A stretch of 64,000 nucleotides of DNA from Nonomuraea harbinensis (GCF_019396385.1 NZ_JAHKRN010000005.1:1-64000); one strand, 5' to 3'. Positions 46,612-55,753 are shown, numbered from the stretch's first letter. The notes: generated by a model from the sequence alone, not told the origin. A program made the numbers and translations.

Positions 46612-49600
46612 GTGTCTCGTTCACTCACCCTTGTCACGGCCGTGATCCTCGGCTTAGGCACGTCCATGGTCGCGCTGCAAGCCCAGGCGGCCGTGGACCC
46701 GCTACCGCCCGGCGACCGGATCGAGCTCTACCAGCTCGACAGCCCGCTCGGCACCGCCCAGGCCCTCAGGGAGAAGGGCTTCGACGTCGTCCAGCAGGAG
46801 ATCCGGAACGGCAAGGAGCACATCGAGCTCACCGCCGCCCAGAAGGATCTCGAAGGGCTGGAGAAGCTCGGCCACGAACCCGCGCCCGTACGCAACCCGC
46901 AGGGCCAGACCCAGCTCCAGGCGGCCAAGGCCCAGGCGGCGAGCGGATACACCGTCTACAAGTCCTACTCCGAGAGCGGCGGCATCGCCGACCAGCTCAG
47001 GAAGATCGCCGACGAGAACAAGGACGTCGTCAAGCTCCAGTCCATCGGCAAGACGCTCCGCGGCCAGGACATCCTCGCCGCCAAGGTGACCTCGCTGGCC
47101 AGGGTGCTGCCCGACGGCATCAAGCCCGCCACCCTGTACTCCGCCACCCAGCACGCCCGCGAGTGGATCGCCACCGAGGTGGACATGCGGCTGCTCAAGC
47201 ACGTGGTGGCCAACAAGAGGCAGCTCAGGAGCCTGCTGGACCGGACCGAGCTGTGGTTCGTGCCGGTCGCCAACCCCGACGGCTACGACTTCACCTTCAC
47301 CGAGGGCAACCGCCTGTGGCGCAAGAACCTGCGTGACGTGAACGGGGACGGCCAGATCACCACCGGCGACGGCGTCGACCTGAACCGGAACTTCCCCACG
47401 AACTTCCACTACGACGAGGAGGGCTCCTCCTCGATCCCGAGCAGCGAGACCTACCGCGGCGCCGGCCCGGCCAGCGAGCCGGAGACGAAGGCCATGGACG
47501 GCCTGCTCAAGCGGGTGAAGTTCGAGATGCAGCTCAACTACCACTCGTACGGCCCGCTGCTGCTCTACCCGTCGGGTTTCCAGATCGCCACGGAGACCGC
47601 CGACCACCCGATCTACCAGGCGCTGACCGGTGACGACGAGAACCCGGCGGTGCCCGGCTTCGACCCGGACCTGGGCGCCGAGCTCTACACCACGAACGGC
47701 GAGACCACCGACCACGCCCACTCCACCTACGGCACGCTGGCGTGGACGCCCGAGCTGAACGAGGGCTGCGACGGCTGCGGCTTCGTCTTCCCCGACGACG
47801 AGGCGCTGGTGCAGGCCGAGTTCGAGAGGAACCTGCCGTTCGCGCTCGACGTGGCCAAGTCGGCGGTCAACCCGGTCGAGCCGGTGAGCCACCTGGGCAA
47901 CACCACGCCGGACTTCGTCCTGGACCCGTTCGACGTCAGCTACGGCAAGAACCAGACGGTCCAGGTCAACGCCAAGCGCAAGCTCGGCCCGGTGTTCCTG
48001 AACTACCAGGTCGACAACGGCCGCACGCGGGTGAAGCTGACCAAGGAGTGGAAGGGCGGCGAGCGGTACGGCAAGGGCTACGACCGCTACTACCACCGGT
48101 TGCGCGGCGAGGTCACCGGCACCAAGCCGGGCGACACGGTCAAGGTGTGGTTCAGCTCCCTGGGCAAGAAGAGCCAGTCGTTCACGTACAAGGTGCACGA
48201 CGACATCGGCGGCAAGGTGCTCGTGCTGGCCGCCGAGGACGTCACCGGTCTGAGCCCGGCGCAGGGCGTCACCGAGGCGAAGTACGCCGGCGCCTACGCC
48301 CAGGCGCTCCAGGCGGCCGGTTACAGCTCCGACGTGTACGACATGGACAAGATGGGGCGCAAGGCGCCGCACCCGCTGGGCGTGCTCAGCCACTACAAGG
48401 CCGTCATCTGGGAGACCGGTGACGACATCATCCCGCGCAGCGCGGGCCAGGTGCCCGGCACCACCTCCCTGGCGGGCGTGGACACCGAGCTGGCCGTCCG
48501 CGACTACCTGAACGAGGGCGGCAAGGTCATGCACGCGGGCAAGTACCCGTCGTACGCGGCCAACGCCAACGGCGCCTACTACTACGAGCCCGACCAGCCG
48601 GGTCAGCCGGAGTGCTCGGAGCCGAGCGACCCGCCCTGCATCCCGGTGTTCAACGACTTCCAGCAGTACTGGCTGGGGGCGTACGTCTACTTCGACAACT
48701 CGGGCAGCGACCCGGCCACCGGCCAGCCGTACCCGGTGAAGGGCGTGAACGGCGGGTTCGACGGCTTCGCGGGCACGCTGGAGCCGGACGTGCACACCAA
48801 CGCCTTCGTGGCCACCTCGGCGATCCTGCCCGCGGACAAGTTCCCGCTGTTCGCCAGCTCGGCGCCGATCAAGTGGGAGCGGCCCGGCGCCCCGTTCGAC
48901 CCGCACACCGGGTCCTGGGACGTCTACAGCGGCATCGCCGACGTCTCATGGAAGCGGCTGAGCAAGACGATCGACCTGACCGGCCGGTCGAGCGGCGAGC
49001 TGACGTTCTGGGCGTCGCTCGACACCGAGGCCGACTGGGACTTCTTCATGGTGGAGGCGCGCACGGCGGACGGCGACGACTGGACGACGCTGCCCGACGC
49101 CAACGGCCACACCTCCCAGGCGACCGGCAGCAGCTGCCAGTCCGGGTGGAGCAGCATCCACCCGTTCACCCAGCGGTACCAGGGCCCGGACTGCGAGCCG
49201 ACCGGCACCTCCGGCTCCTGGAACGCGGCCTCGGGCAACTCCGGCGGCTGGCAGCAGTGGCGGATCGACCTGACCCCGTACGCGGGCAAGCAGGTCGAGG
49301 TCTCGATCTCGTACGTCAGCGACTGGGCCACCCAGGGCGCCGGCGTCTTCGTCGACGACGCGGTCGTCACGCTGGACGGCGCGACGGCGGAGGAGACCTC
49401 GTTCGAGTCCGACCTGGGCGGCTGGACGGTGGCGGACCCGCCCGAGGGCACGTCCGCCTCGGTGAACAACTGGGCCCGCACGGACCAGGTGTTCGAGGAG
49501 GGCGCGGGCATCACCACCCGCGACACCGTCTACCTGGGCTTCGGCGCGGAAAGCCTGCTCGACCAGGCCACCAGGACCGACCTGGTGAAGCGGTCGATGG

Positions 49601-49626
49601 CGCACCTGCTCAACGGCCGGCGCTGA
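46612..49626 (+). CDS. Secreted M14 zinc carboxypeptidase, multidomain
   Basis: A 1004-aa extracellular metallocarboxypeptidase. GTG 46612 gives a clean signal peptide (VSRSLTLVTAVILGLG...QAQAA). The M14 domain (about 120-420) has the zinc motif QHAREW (His181, Glu184), NPDGYDF, DLNRNFP, the third zinc His in NYHSYG, and the general-base Glu in WTPELNEG. A beta-sandwich (about 430-530) and a GATase-like segment (about 540-690: KVLVLAAEDVTGL...YKAVIWETGDD) follow. The C-terminus (about 760-980) is a jelly-roll, like the MAM/immune-inhibitor A type. An ATG at 46573 is an alternative start with a longer n-region. Confidence 0.93.
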   Translation: MSRSLTLVTAVILGLGTSMVALQAQAAVDPLPPGDRIELYQLDSPLGTAQALREKGFDVVQQEIRNGKEHIELTAAQKDLEGLEKLGHEPAPVRNPQGQTQLQAAKAQAASGYTVYKSYSESGGIADQLRKIADENKDVVKLQSIGKTLRGQDILAAKVTSLARVLPDGIKPATLYSATQHAREWIATEVDMRLLKHVVANKRQLRSLLDRTELWFVPVANPDGYDFTFTEGNRLWRKNLRDVNGDGQITTGDGVDLNRNFPTNFHYDEEGSSSIPSSETYRGAGPASEPETKAMDGLLKRVKFEMQLNYHSYGPLLLYPSGFQIATETADHPIYQALTGDDENPAVPGFDPDLGAELYTTNGETTDHAHSTYGTLAWTPELNEGCDGCGFVFPDDEALVQAEFERNLPFALDVAKSAVNPVEPVSHLGNTTPDFVLDPFDVSYGKNQTVQVNAKRKLGPVFLNYQVDNGRTRVKLTKEWKGGERYGKGYDRYYHRLRGEVTGTKPGDTVKVWFSSLGKKSQSFTYKVHDDIGGKVLVLAAEDVTGLSPAQGVTEAKYAGAYAQALQAAGYSSDVYDMDKMGRKAPHPLGVLSHYKAVIWETGDDIIPRSAGQVPGTTSLAGVDTELAVRDYLNEGGKVMHAGKYPSYAANANGAYYYEPDQPGQPECSEPSDPPCIPVFNDFQQYWLGAYVYFDNSGSDPATGQPYPVKGVNGGFDGFAGTLEPDVHTNAFVATSAILPADKFPLFASSAPIKWERPGAPFDPHTGSWDVYSGIADVSWKRLSKTIDLTGRSSGELTFWASLDTEADWDFFMVEARTADGDDWTTLPDANGHTSQATGSSCQSGWSSIHPFTQRYQGPDCEPTGTSGSWNAASGNSGGWQQWRIDLTPYAGKQVEVSISYVSDWATQGAGVFVDDAVVTLDGATAEETSFESDLGGWTVADPPEGTSASVNNWARTDQVFEEGAGITTRDTVYLGFGAESLLDQATRTDLVKRSMAHLLNGRR

Positions 49627-49633
49627 CGGTCTG

Positions 49634-49668
49634 AAGAGGGGCACGGCACCGGGTGCCGTGCCCCTCTT
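49634..49668 (+). terminator. Terminator after the M14 peptidase gene
   Basis: A perfect 17-bp stem, AAGAGGGGCACGGCACC (49634-49650) and GGTGCCGTGCCCCTCTT (49652-49668), with a minimal loop follows the stop codon by 7 bp. Confidence 0.9.
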
Positions 49669-49739
49669 GCGTGCCCGGACAGAACATGATTCGGTCCTCT
49701 TGCGAAGAAAGCATTCGGTTCCGGCAGGAGGCTCACGAC

Positions 49740-51173
49740 ATGCGCCAGCACGACAAGCTGTTCATCGGGGGCGAGTGGGTGACCCCGGCGGGCACCGGCA
49801 CGATCGACGTGATCAGCCCGCACACCGAGGAGGTCGTCGGCCGGGTCCCCGACGGCACCGCCGAGGACGTGGACCGGGCGGTGGCCGCCGCCCGCGAGGC
49901 GTTCGACCACGGACCGTGGCCGCGCATGACGTTCGCCGAGCGGGCGGCCGTCATCGGCAGGCTGGCCGAGATCTACGCCGAGCGGCAGGGCGAGATGGCC
50001 GCGCTCATCACCGAGGAGATGGGCTCGCCGATCACCTTCTCCAACCTCGCCCAGGCGCCGCAGCCGCTGGGCATGCTGCAGTACTACGCCCAGTACGGCG
50101 CCACGTTCGAGCAGGAGGAGCAGCGGCCCGGCGTGTTCGGCCCGGTGACCGTCCGGCGCGAGCCGGTGGGCGTGGTGGCGGCCGTGGTGCCGTGGAACGT
50201 CCCGCAGTTCGTCACGATGACCAAGGTCGCGCCCGCGCTGCTGGCCGGCTGCGCGATCGTCCTCAAGCCGGCCCCCGAGACGCCGCTCGACGCGTACGTG
50301 CTGGCCGACATGGCGCGCGAGGCGGGGGTGCCGGCGGGCGTGCTCAACATCGTGCCCGCCGGCCGCGAGGTGAGCGAGCACCTGGTGTCGCACCCGGGCG
50401 TCGACAAGGTGGCGTTCACCGGCTCGACCGCGGCCGGCCGGCGCATCGCCTCCATCTGCGGCGAGCAGCTCAAGCGGGTCAGCCTGGAGCTGGGCGGCAA
50501 GTCGGCCGCGATCGTGCTCGACGACGCCGACCTGGCCTCCTCGATGGGCATGCTGGCCATCGCCTCGCTGATGAACAACGGCCAGGCGTGCGTGGCGCAG
50601 ACCCGCATCCTGGCCTCGCGCAACCGCTACGACGAGGTCGTCGAGGCGGTCGTGAACATGGTCAACTCCCAGCCCGTCGGCGACCCCGCCGACCCGGCCA
50701 CCGGCATCGGGCCCCTGGTGGCCCGGCGGCAGCAGGAGCGGGTCGAGGGCTACATCAAGATCGGCATGGACGAGGGCGCCAAGGTCGTCGTCGGCGGGCT
50801 GGAGCGCCCGCACGACCGCGGCTGGTACGTCGCCCCGACGGTGTTCGCGAACGTGACCAACGACATGCGCATCGCCCGCGAGGAGATCTTCGGCCCGGTC
50901 CTCGCGGTGATCCCGTACGAGGACGAGGCGGACGCGGTGCGGATCGCCAACGACAGCGACTACGGCCTGGCCGGCACCGTCTGGACGGCCGACACCGAGC
51001 ACGGCATGGACGTGGCCCGCCAGGTGCGCGCCGGCACGTACGGCGTCAACTGCTACATGATCGAGACGGGCGCGCCGTTCGGTGGCTACAAGGCCAGCGG
51101 GCTCGGCCGCGAGCTGGGCCCCGAAGGGCTGGCCGGCTACCTGGAGTACAAGACGATCGCCCGGCTGGGCTGA
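49740..51173 (+). CDS. NAD(P)-dependent aldehyde dehydrogenase
   Basis: A 477-aa ALDH-superfamily enzyme oxidising an aldehyde to the acid. The nucleotide-binding VVPWNVPQFVTMTKVAPALLAG, the general-base Glu in RVSLELGGKSAAIV, the catalytic Cys in NNGQACVAQTR (about residue 283) and the C-terminal GGYKASGLGRELGPEGLAGYLEYKT are all present. Substrate is unknown. ATG 49740 is preceded by GCAGGAGGCTC. It forms a single-gene unit between two perfect terminators. Confidence 0.95.
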   Translation: MRQHDKLFIGGEWVTPAGTGTIDVISPHTEEVVGRVPDGTAEDVDRAVAAAREAFDHGPWPRMTFAERAAVIGRLAEIYAERQGEMAALITEEMGSPITFSNLAQAPQPLGMLQYYAQYGATFEQEEQRPGVFGPVTVRREPVGVVAAVVPWNVPQFVTMTKVAPALLAGCAIVLKPAPETPLDAYVLADMAREAGVPAGVLNIVPAGREVSEHLVSHPGVDKVAFTGSTAAGRRIASICGEQLKRVSLELGGKSAAIVLDDADLASSMGMLAIASLMNNGQACVAQTRILASRNRYDEVVEAVVNMVNSQPVGDPADPATGIGPLVARRQQERVEGYIKIGMDEGAKVVVGGLERPHDRGWYVAPTVFANVTNDMRIAREEIFGPVLAVIPYEDEADAVRIANDSDYGLAGTVWTADTEHGMDVARQVRAGTYGVNCYMIETGAPFGGYKASGLGRELGPEGLAGYLEYKTIARLG

Positions 51174-51174
51174 C

Positions 51175-51219
51175 GTCACGACGAGGGCCCCGGCGACGCG
51201 CCGGGGCCCTCGTCGTGAC
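51175..51219. terminator. Terminator after the aldehyde dehydrogenase gene
   Basis: A perfect 21-bp stem runs from 51175-51195 to 51199-51219 with a 3-nt loop (key core GAGGGCCCCGGCG/CGCCGGGGCCCTC). It starts 2 bp after the ALDH stop. There is no T tract. The following 176 bp to the next stop codon hold no gene I can see. Confidence 0.9.
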
Positions 51220-51395
51220 GCGGATGGCACCCAGCGCGCCCCCGCGACGCTAGGTGCCCACCCTGCGGTGGACCACTTTGGGCAATCAGCCGACTACGAG
51301 AAGTATGAACCACGCCCATCGCCTGGGCGGATCGCTTACCCCTGAGACTTCTCCCGGCGGTTTGCTGCTGTCCGCCCTAGGTAGACGTGTTTTAT

Positions 51396-52157
51396 TCAGG
51401 AAAAGTTCGAGGAGATCCACTTTCCGATCCTGCGGACCAGTTCGGGGGTCGCCGCGGACTCCGCGTGGCCGTACCCGGGCTCGATCCACAGCTCCTTCGG
51501 CTCCCGCGCGCCCTCGTACAGCTGCCGGGCGTGATCGAGCGGGAAGAACGCGTCCGCGTCACCGTGCACGATCAGCAGCGGCGTCGGCGAGATCAGCGCG
51601 GCGGCCTCGTGCGGCGGCATCGGGATCGGGTCCCAGCGGCCGACGGCGATCCTGGTCCGCTTCGCCATCCTGGCCGCCCAGCGGCCCAGCGGCTGTTCGA
51701 TGATCCAGTGGACCTGGCGCATCGGCTTGGTGCCGCGGTAGTACCACCGGGCCGGGCCGCTGACCGCGACCACCGCGTCCGCGCCCTCGCACAGCCCCGC
51801 GTGCCGCACCGCCACGGCGGCCCCCATGGAGAAGCCGACCACGGCGATCCTGCGGTAGCCGGTCGCCCGCGCGTGGCGGACGGCCGCGGCCACGTCGAGG
51901 ATCTCCTTGTCGCCCACCGTGCTCTCGCCGCCGGACCTGCCGTGGCCGCGGAAGTCGAAGGCGATCACCCCGCCGTACGCGCTGAGCACGTGCACGATCC
52001 GCCGGGCTGGCCGCTCCCGCCACGAGCCCGTGAACCCGTGCGCCACCACGATGCCGACGTCCCGCGCCGCGCTCCCGGCGGGAGGGGTGTGCGCGGCGTC
52101 GATGCGCACGCCGTCGTCGGTCCTGAGCATGACGGGGAAGCTGGGCGCGAACTGCAT
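51396..52157 (-). CDS. Alpha/beta-fold hydrolase
   Basis: A 253-aa serine hydrolase. VVAHGFTGSWRE carries the oxyanion-hole HG, the nucleophile elbow is VGFSMGAA (about residue 110), the acid is in LIVHGDADAFFP, and the His is in PGYGHAESA. Length and motifs suit a monoacylglycerol lipase or esterase-like enzyme; the substrate is unknown. It starts at ATG 52157 with CGGAG upstream. The aldo/keto reductase gene lies 37 bp upstream on the same strand and may be co-transcribed. Confidence 0.9.
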   Translation of the reverse strand: MQFAPSFPVMLRTDDGVRIDAAHTPPAGSAARDVGIVVAHGFTGSWRERPARRIVHVLSAYGGVIAFDFRGHGRSGGESTVGDKEILDVAAAVRHARATGYRRIAVVGFSMGAAVAVRHAGLCEGADAVVAVSGPARWYYRGTKPMRQVHWIIEQPLGRWAARMAKRTRIAVGRWDPIPMPPHEAAALISPTPLLIVHGDADAFFPLDHARQLYEGAREPKELWIEPGYGHAESAATPELVRRIGKWISSNFS

Positions 52158-52194
52158 GCTCCGAGCTTAATTTCCCTCCCCGGGCCGCCCGCGT

Positions 52195-53115
52195 TCAGCT
52201 GGGGGTGTCGAGGCGGGACTTCAGGTCGTCGTCCAGCTTGAGCTCCGTCGCGGCGATGGCCTCCTCCAGCTGGGCCATCGAGCTGACGCCGACGATGGGC
52301 ACGTGGCCGTCCGCCAGGAGCCAGGCCAGCACCACCTGGTTGGGGGTCGCGCCGAGCTCCCGCGCCACCTGGTGCAGGACCTCCAGGCGGCGGGTCGTAC
52401 CGGGGTGGTGGTAGATGTCGGGGATCGGCCGGTCCTCGCGGGTGTAGGCGCCGAACATCAGCGTGTTGTACGCCCACAGCGTCACCCCGGTGTCCTCCAG
52501 GTAGCCCAGGTGCTCGTCCGTGGTGAGCGTGTGACCGCTCTCGACGAGCTTCGTGTACGGGCGCGGGCGCAGGTAGGTGTGCCGGAGCTGCAGGTGCGTG
52601 TACGGGGTCCAGCCGTGGGCCGCCGAGACGTTCCTGGCCCGCTCCAGCCGCCAGGCCGGCAGGTTGCTGGCGCCGATGGCCAGCGCCCGCCCCGCCTGGA
52701 CCAGCTCCTCGAACGTGCCCAGCGTCTCCTCCAGCGGCACCGACCTGTCCTCGATGTGCGCCCAGTACAGGTCCACGCGGTCGGTGCCCAGCCTGCGCAG
52801 GCTGCCCTCCATCGCGGTACGGATCGCCGCGGCGGACAGGCCCTCGGCGGAGTCGAGGGTGACGTCGCCGGGCACCGTGGGGCGCGCGCCCACCTTGGTG
52901 CTCAGGTACACCTGGTCCCGGTTGCCCCGGGCGGCGAGCCAGGCACCGATGGCCAGCTCGCTCTCGTCGCCGGTGCGGCCGGGCTCCCAGAACGGATAGT
53001 TGTCGGCCGTGTCGAGCATCCGGCCGCCGGCTTCGACGAAGCGGTCGAGGATGGCGAAGGTGTCCTTCTCGCTGACGGTCGTGCCGAAGGGGATGGTGCC
53101 GAGTGCGATTCTCAT
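52195..53115 (-). CDS. Aldo/keto reductase
   Basis: A 306-aa NADPH-dependent oxidoreductase of the AKR superfamily. The catalytic tetrad is recognisable: Asp and Tyr in MLDTADNYPFWEPG, Lys in VYLSTKVG, His in LYWAHIED. The NADPH-binding C-terminus reads VPIVGVSSMAQLEEAIAA. ATG 53115 (MRIALGTIPFG) was chosen. A MerR-type promoter ends 8 bp before this ATG, so the mRNA is probably leaderless. It is divergent from, and presumably controlled by, the MerR gene at 53245. Confidence 0.94.
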   Translation of the reverse strand: MRIALGTIPFGTTVSEKDTFAILDRFVEAGGRMLDTADNYPFWEPGRTGDESELAIGAWLAARGNRDQVYLSTKVGARPTVPGDVTLDSAEGLSAAAIRTAMEGSLRRLGTDRVDLYWAHIEDRSVPLEETLGTFEELVQAGRALAIGASNLPAWRLERARNVSAAHGWTPYTHLQLRHTYLRPRPYTKLVESGHTLTTDEHLGYLEDTGVTLWAYNTLMFGAYTREDRPIPDIYHHPGTTRRLEVLHQVARELGATPNQVVLAWLLADGHVPIVGVSSMAQLEEAIAATELKLDDDLKSRLDTPS

Positions 53116-53122
53116 GGCTATG

Positions 53123-53153
53123 ACGATGGAAGCTGGAGCGCACTCCATGTCAA
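53123..53153 (-). promoter_or_regulatory. MerR-type promoter/operator of the aldo/keto reductase
   Basis: On the minus strand, -35 TTGACA (53153-53148) and -10 CATCGT (53128-53123) are separated by 19 bp, the long spacer typical of MerR-activated promoters. The perfect dyad TGGAGTGCGCTCCA (53147-53134) fills the spacer. It shares TGGAG-N4-CTCCA with the MerR gene's own promoter. Confidence 0.75.
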
Positions 53154-53206
53154 CCGTCCACTTTTATCGGATTTATCGGGCTATTTCGGGCATTTCGACC
53201 TGGAGC

Positions 53207-53237
53207 TTGACCTGGAGTCCGCTCCAGGTGGCATGCT
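53207..53237 (+). promoter_or_regulatory. MerR-type promoter/operator of the regulator gene
   Basis: -35 TTGACC (53207-53212) and -10 CATGCT (53232-53237) are 19 bp apart, with the perfect palindrome ACCTGGAGTCCGCTCCAGGT (53210-53229) in between. The -10 ends 7 bp before GTG 53245. This fits autoregulation and a leaderless transcript. Confidence 0.78.
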
Positions 53238-53244
53238 CTTTCGC

Positions 53245-53604
53245 GTGAGCGTCTACACCCCCGCCGAGGTCGTCGAGGAGACCGGCTTCACCCTCGACAC
53301 GCTGCGCTACTACGAGAAGATCGGCCTGCTCGAACGCGTCGAACGCAACGCCGCCGGCCAGCGCCGCTTCACCGAACAGGACATCGGCTGGCTGGGCATG
53401 CTCCGCTGCCTGCGCGACACCGGCATGCCGATCGCCCAGATGCTCCGCTTCGCCGAGCTGACCCGCGCCGGCGACCACACCATCCCGGACCGCATCAAAC
53501 TCCTCGAAGAGCACGACCGCCGAGTCGAGGGCCAGATCGACAACCTCCAGGAACGCAAGCGCTACATCAGAAACAAGATCTCCTACTACCGCAGCGTCCT
53601 CTGA
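53245..53604 (+). CDS. MerR-family regulator
   Basis: A 119-aa MerR regulator. YTPAEVVEETGFTLDTLRYYEKIGLLERVERNAAGQRRFTEQDIGWLGMLRCLRDTGMPI is the winged HTH; a short coiled coil (LLEEHDRRVEGQIDNLQERKRYIRNKI) serves for dimerisation. There is no cysteine metal site, so it is not a metal sensor; the type resembles the TipA-short or AdhR group that senses aldehydes or other electrophiles. GTG 53245 was chosen because the operator-bearing promoter would start RNA there; ATG 53233 overlaps the -10. Confidence 0.92.
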   Translation: MSVYTPAEVVEETGFTLDTLRYYEKIGLLERVERNAAGQRRFTEQDIGWLGMLRCLRDTGMPIAQMLRFAELTRAGDHTIPDRIKLLEEHDRRVEGQIDNLQERKRYIRNKISYYRSVL

Positions 53605-53680
53605 CCGAGCGGCTCCAGTCGTCGGGGTAGAGCACGCGAACTGCCATCACTTTCCGTGCTCATGATGTAACAGTAAGTTC

Positions 53681-53881
53681 ATGGCCGCCCCCGCGATTCG
53701 CCGCCTCATGGAGGAGATCATGACGGCCACCGACTGGCCGGTCTACACGCCGTGGGCCCGCGAACACTACGGCCGCGGTCTCCAGGAGGGTGTGGCCGAA
53801 GGGAAGGCCGAAGAGGCTGCCAAGTCGGTGCTGCTCTTCGCGGCCACCGCCCAGACGCTCCAGGGCATGTTCGGCGACTGA
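53681..53881 (+). pseudogene. Remnant of an RpnA/YhgA-like (PD-D/EXK) family protein
   Basis: A 66-aa frame, start ATG 53681. The text AIRRLMEEIMTATDWPVYTPWAREHYGRGLQEGVAEGKAEEAAK resembles the C-terminal tail of the large actinomycete group of Rpn-like nuclease/transposase proteins, whose tails read ...FARxHFGxGxAEGxAEGxA. The N-terminal nuclease domain is absent. It is probably a deletion remnant, although a short translated protein cannot be excluded. Assignment is from memory of the family. Confidence 0.45.
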
Positions 53882-53890
53882 ACCGGCGGG

Positions 53891-55753
53891 TCAGCGGTAG
53901 GCCGAGGCCTGGAGGGTGTAGAGCTCGGCGTAGAGGCCGTCGAGGGTCATGAGGGTCTCGTGGTCGCCCTGTTCGGTGACCTGGCCGTGGCGGAGGACGT
54001 AGATGCGGTCGGCGTAGCGGACGCTGGCCAGGCGGTGGGTGATGAGCAGGACCGTGCGGCCGTCGGAGTGGTGGCGGATGCGCTCGAAGAGGGCGTGTTC
54101 GGCGCGGGCGTCCAGGGCGGCGGTCGGCTCGTCGCAGATGAGCAGCTGGGCGTCGCGGTGGAAGCCGCGGGCGACCGCGATGCGCTGCCACTGGCCGCCC
54201 GACAGCTCGTGACCGTCCTTGAAGCGGCGGTCCAGGAGGGTGCGGTAGCCGTGGGGGAGCTCCGCGATCACCTCGTCGGCCCCGGCCACCGCGGCCGCCG
54301 CGTGCAGGGCCGGCTCGCCCTTGCCGGTGCCCATGGTGATGTTGTAGCGGGCGTTGAGCGGCCAGCGGGTGTGGTCCTGGGCGATGACGGCGGTGCGCAG
54401 GCGCAGGTCCTCCGGGCTGACGAGGCGCAGGTCGACGTCGTCCCACAGGACGCTGCCGGTGTCGGGCTCGTACAACCCTGAGAGGATCTTGGCGAGGGTG
54501 GTCTTGCCGGAGCCGTTCTCGCCGACGAAGGCGATGACCTCGCCCCGCTTGATCTCCACGCTGACGCCGCGCAGCGCGGGCTCGTCGGAGCCGGGGTAGG
54601 TGAAGGTCAGGTCGCGGGCGCTGATCCGTTCGAAGCGCTCGGGGGCGGGGGAGCGGCTCGGGTCGGGCTGGCGCCGCTCGGCGTCGGCGCAGAACTCCAC
54701 GAAGTCGGTGAAGTAGAGGCCCTCCTCGTAGAGCCGGTTGGTGGCGTACATGAGATTGGCCAGCGACTGGGAGCCGGAGCGGATGGCGAGCACGGCGGTG
54801 CCGGCGACGGCGAGCGGGATGGCGCCGAGGGCCAGCAGGATGCCGAGCGCGACGTAGACCAGGCCGCTGCCGAGCCCGCCGAGCGCCTCGCCGACCAGCT
54901 TGGCGACGGTCTGCCGCCTGGCCAGCCGGAGCATCACCTCCTGCTCCGCCCTGGCGACCGCGTCGTACATGCGCAGCAGGAAACCGCGCATGGTGAACGA
55001 GCGGACCTCGGCGGCCGGGTCGCGCTCTGCCAGCAGGTCGGCGGTGATCCACTTGCGGCGGATGACTGGGATCAGCGCGAACATGGTCGTGTAGCGCATC
55101 CTGGCGCTGCGCACCGCGGCCCACGCGTCGGGCAGCACCGCGAGCAGCAGCAGCGGCAGCAGCACCGGGTGGAGGACGCCGAGCACGCCGGCCACGGCGG
55201 CGATGCCCACGGCGGCGGTCACCACGTCGATGGCCGAGGTCACCACCGTGTCGGCCACCGACACGCCGCGCAGCCTGGCCCGCTGGAGCGAGTCGTGGAA
55301 CGCCGGGTCGTCGTAGGAGACCAGCTCCACGCGGCTGGTCAGGCCGTAGAGCCGCTCCTCCGTCAGCCGGGCGACCTGGGGGGTGAGCCGGGCCTGCGCC
55401 CAGCCGGCGCCCGCCGTGACGGCGGTGCGCAGCGCGGCGGCGGTGGCGACCAGGATCAGGCCGGGCAGCGCCGCCCGCACCCGGTCGGGCGTGGGCCCCT
55501 CACTGAACAGGGCGTTGAGCACGCCCGTGGTCGCCAGCAGCCCGAACGCGGTGAAGACGCCGCCCAGCAGGTTGAGCGAGACGGTGGCCACGGTGTCGCG
55601 GGGGCTGGCCCGCCAGGCCATGCCCATCGCCTGGCGGATGAGGGAGGGGAGGCGCCGGGCGATGGTCAGGAACCCCACCTCGGCCATCTTGTCGGTGTGC
55701 GCGTGCCAGTCGGAGAGGGATATCTCGCCCAGTTCGAGGGGCTCGTCGGCCAT
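53891..55753 (-). CDS. ABC exporter, fused membrane and ATPase domains
   Basis: A 620-aa half-transporter. The type-1 exporter membrane domain (about 45-330) has six helices and the DDPAFHDSLQRAR segment found in actinomycete peptide-type exporters. The nucleotide-binding domain (about 365-610) has Walker A GENGSGKTTLAKILSG, signature ELSGGQWQRIAVARG, Walker B LLICDEPTAALDARA and switch His in LLITHRL. The substrate is unknown; no biosynthetic genes adjoin it. ATG 55753 (MADEPLELG) was chosen over an earlier start with an unconserved extension. It is a single gene, divergent from the sugar importer operon. Confidence 0.92.
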   Translation of the reverse strand: MADEPLELGEISLSDWHAHTDKMAEVGFLTIARRLPSLIRQAMGMAWRASPRDTVATVSLNLLGGVFTAFGLLATTGVLNALFSEGPTPDRVRAALPGLILVATAAALRTAVTAGAGWAQARLTPQVARLTEERLYGLTSRVELVSYDDPAFHDSLQRARLRGVSVADTVVTSAIDVVTAAVGIAAVAGVLGVLHPVLLPLLLLAVLPDAWAAVRSARMRYTTMFALIPVIRRKWITADLLAERDPAAEVRSFTMRGFLLRMYDAVARAEQEVMLRLARRQTVAKLVGEALGGLGSGLVYVALGILLALGAIPLAVAGTAVLAIRSGSQSLANLMYATNRLYEEGLYFTDFVEFCADAERRQPDPSRSPAPERFERISARDLTFTYPGSDEPALRGVSVEIKRGEVIAFVGENGSGKTTLAKILSGLYEPDTGSVLWDDVDLRLVSPEDLRLRTAVIAQDHTRWPLNARYNITMGTGKGEPALHAAAAVAGADEVIAELPHGYRTLLDRRFKDGHELSGGQWQRIAVARGFHRDAQLLICDEPTAALDARAEHALFERIRHHSDGRTVLLITHRLASVRYADRIYVLRHGQVTEQGDHETLMTLDGLYAELYTLQASAYR

